Below, in pieces: positions 6,246 to 6,785 of a DNA stretch of 6,785 nucleotides. The position numbers and the translations under genes were made by a program. Origin of the DNA: Bacteroidales bacterium (GTDB lineage: Bacteria; Bacteroidota; Bacteroidia; Bacteroidales; UBA7960); NCBI GenBank assembly GCA_007132825.1, contig SLNX01000141.1:1-6785 (forward strand). Reading direction: 5' to 3'. Each line of letters starts with the position of its first letter. Position 1 is the stretch's first letter. The notes under the pieces were generated by a model, which saw nothing but the letters and a program-made list of their open reading frames with translations, was not told the DNA's origin and made no database searches.

Positions 6246-6785
6246 ATGAGCAAAAGGGACAAAAAACAACGCAAAAAAAAGCAGCTGCAAAAAGTGCAGC
6301 AAAAAGCCAGAAGGCAAGAGCTGATTTACAAGTTAAAGCCATTGATGCTCACCTTTGTGGTATGGTTTGCCCTGAAGTCAGTATTGTTTATTCCCGCTGT
6401 TGCCAGCACCATATCACCACCACTTGTTTCTTTTACGACATATTCGGCCTATTGGTTTGGGCGCCTGCTTTTTATTCCAATCCAAATGCCATCCATGCCT
6501 TTTCTGACGGTCAACGACTTCAGCATGAAAGTCATCATGGAGTGTACCGCATACAATTTCTATATCTTTATTTTTGTTCTTACCATATTTTCCCGGTGGT
6601 CGCTAAGGCAAAAATTGATCAATCTTGGCATATTTCTCGCAACAGTTTTTGTATTCAACAACCTGCGCTTCATTACAATGGGATACGTAGGAAGTTTTCG
6701 TCCCGACCTCTTTGACACTGTGCATGATTACGTCTGGAACATACTTTTTGGTTTTTTGGTTTTTGGCGTTTGGGTTTGGCGGGAA
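6246..6785 (+). CDS. Exosortase/archaeosortase family protein, 3' end cut by window
   Basis: The frame is open from an ATG at 6246 to the right edge: 180 codons without a stop. An alternative ATG at 6240 adds two residues, and an in-frame TGA at 6225-6227 limits the start. Residues 2-23 are strongly basic (KRDKKQRKKKQLQK and onward), as expected for a cytoplasmic N-terminus. Hydrophobic segments follow near 32-52, 66-80, 101-115, 123-139 and 162-178. The exosortase catalytic residues are visible in order: C100 in VIMECTAYNF, R141 in NNLRF, and H160 in TVHDYVW. Exosortases are inner-membrane cysteine transpeptidases that process proteins with C-terminal sorting signals such as PEP-CTERM, often alongside exopolysaccharide genes. 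The product is near the short end of the family and is probably missing only a few residues. I cannot assign an Xrt subtype, and no substrate gene is in the window. Confidence 0.82.
   Translation, partial: MSKRDKKQRKKKQLQKVQQKARRQELIYKLKPLMLTFVVWFALKSVLFIPAVASTISPPLVSFTTYSAYWFGRLLFIPIQMPSMPFLTVNDFSMKVIMECTAYNFYIFIFVLTIFSRWSLRQKLINLGIFLATVFVFNNLRFITMGYVGSFRPDLFDTVHDYVWNILFGFLVFGVWVWRE

Noticed and set aside
6089..6715. 208-aa + strand frame overlapping the fusion's 3' end and the exosortase-like gene
   Set aside because: It overlaps the conserved end of the radical SAM domain and shows no family features. The neighbouring frame from 6246 carries a clear membrane topology and the Cys-Arg-His triad.

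Overview
The window looks like chromosomal DNA from a member of the Bacteroidota (Bacteroidetes). Four things point that way. The isoleucyl-tRNA synthetase is of the IleRS2 type with a 'GIHH' active-site signature. The order ileS - DksA-like gene - lspA is one I associate with this phylum. Starts lack a clear Shine-Dalgarno sequence, and two gene starts are preceded by the octamer TATTTTTG, which fits the TAnnTTTG -7 element of Bacteroidetes promoters. G+C looks to be in the mid-40s by eye. I cannot name a genus.

Layout, all on the + strand. (1) 1-779: the C-terminal part of a polysaccharide/oligosaccharide flippase, cut by the left edge. (2) 780-932: a 153-bp intergenic region with a probable ileS promoter. 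(3) 933-4304: ileS, 1123 aa. (4) 4316-4714: a TraR/DksA-type regulator that has lost three of its four zinc cysteines. (5) 4723-6198: one uninterrupted 491-aa reading frame, in which a complete lipoprotein signal peptidase (LspA) is fused through an acidic linker to a complete radical SAM protein of unknown function. (6) 6246-6785: an exosortase/archaeosortase-like membrane protein with the Cys-Arg-His triad, cut by the right edge and probably missing only its last residues.

Genes 3 to 5 are separated by 11 and 8 bp and are probably one transcription unit. It joins translation (IleRS), RNA polymerase control (DksA-like) and lipoprotein maturation (LspA). The exosortase follows after 47 bp and may have its own promoter. 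Flippase, LspA and exosortase all act in or on the inner membrane in envelope biogenesis.

The points most worth following up are the LspA-radical SAM fusion, the GIHH signature of the synthetase (linked to extreme mupirocin resistance in IleRS2 enzymes), and the exosortase-like gene next to the lipoprotein signal peptidase. No RNA genes, mobile elements, CRISPR arrays or convincing intrinsic terminators were seen. The only gene-free stretches are 780-932 and 6199-6245.
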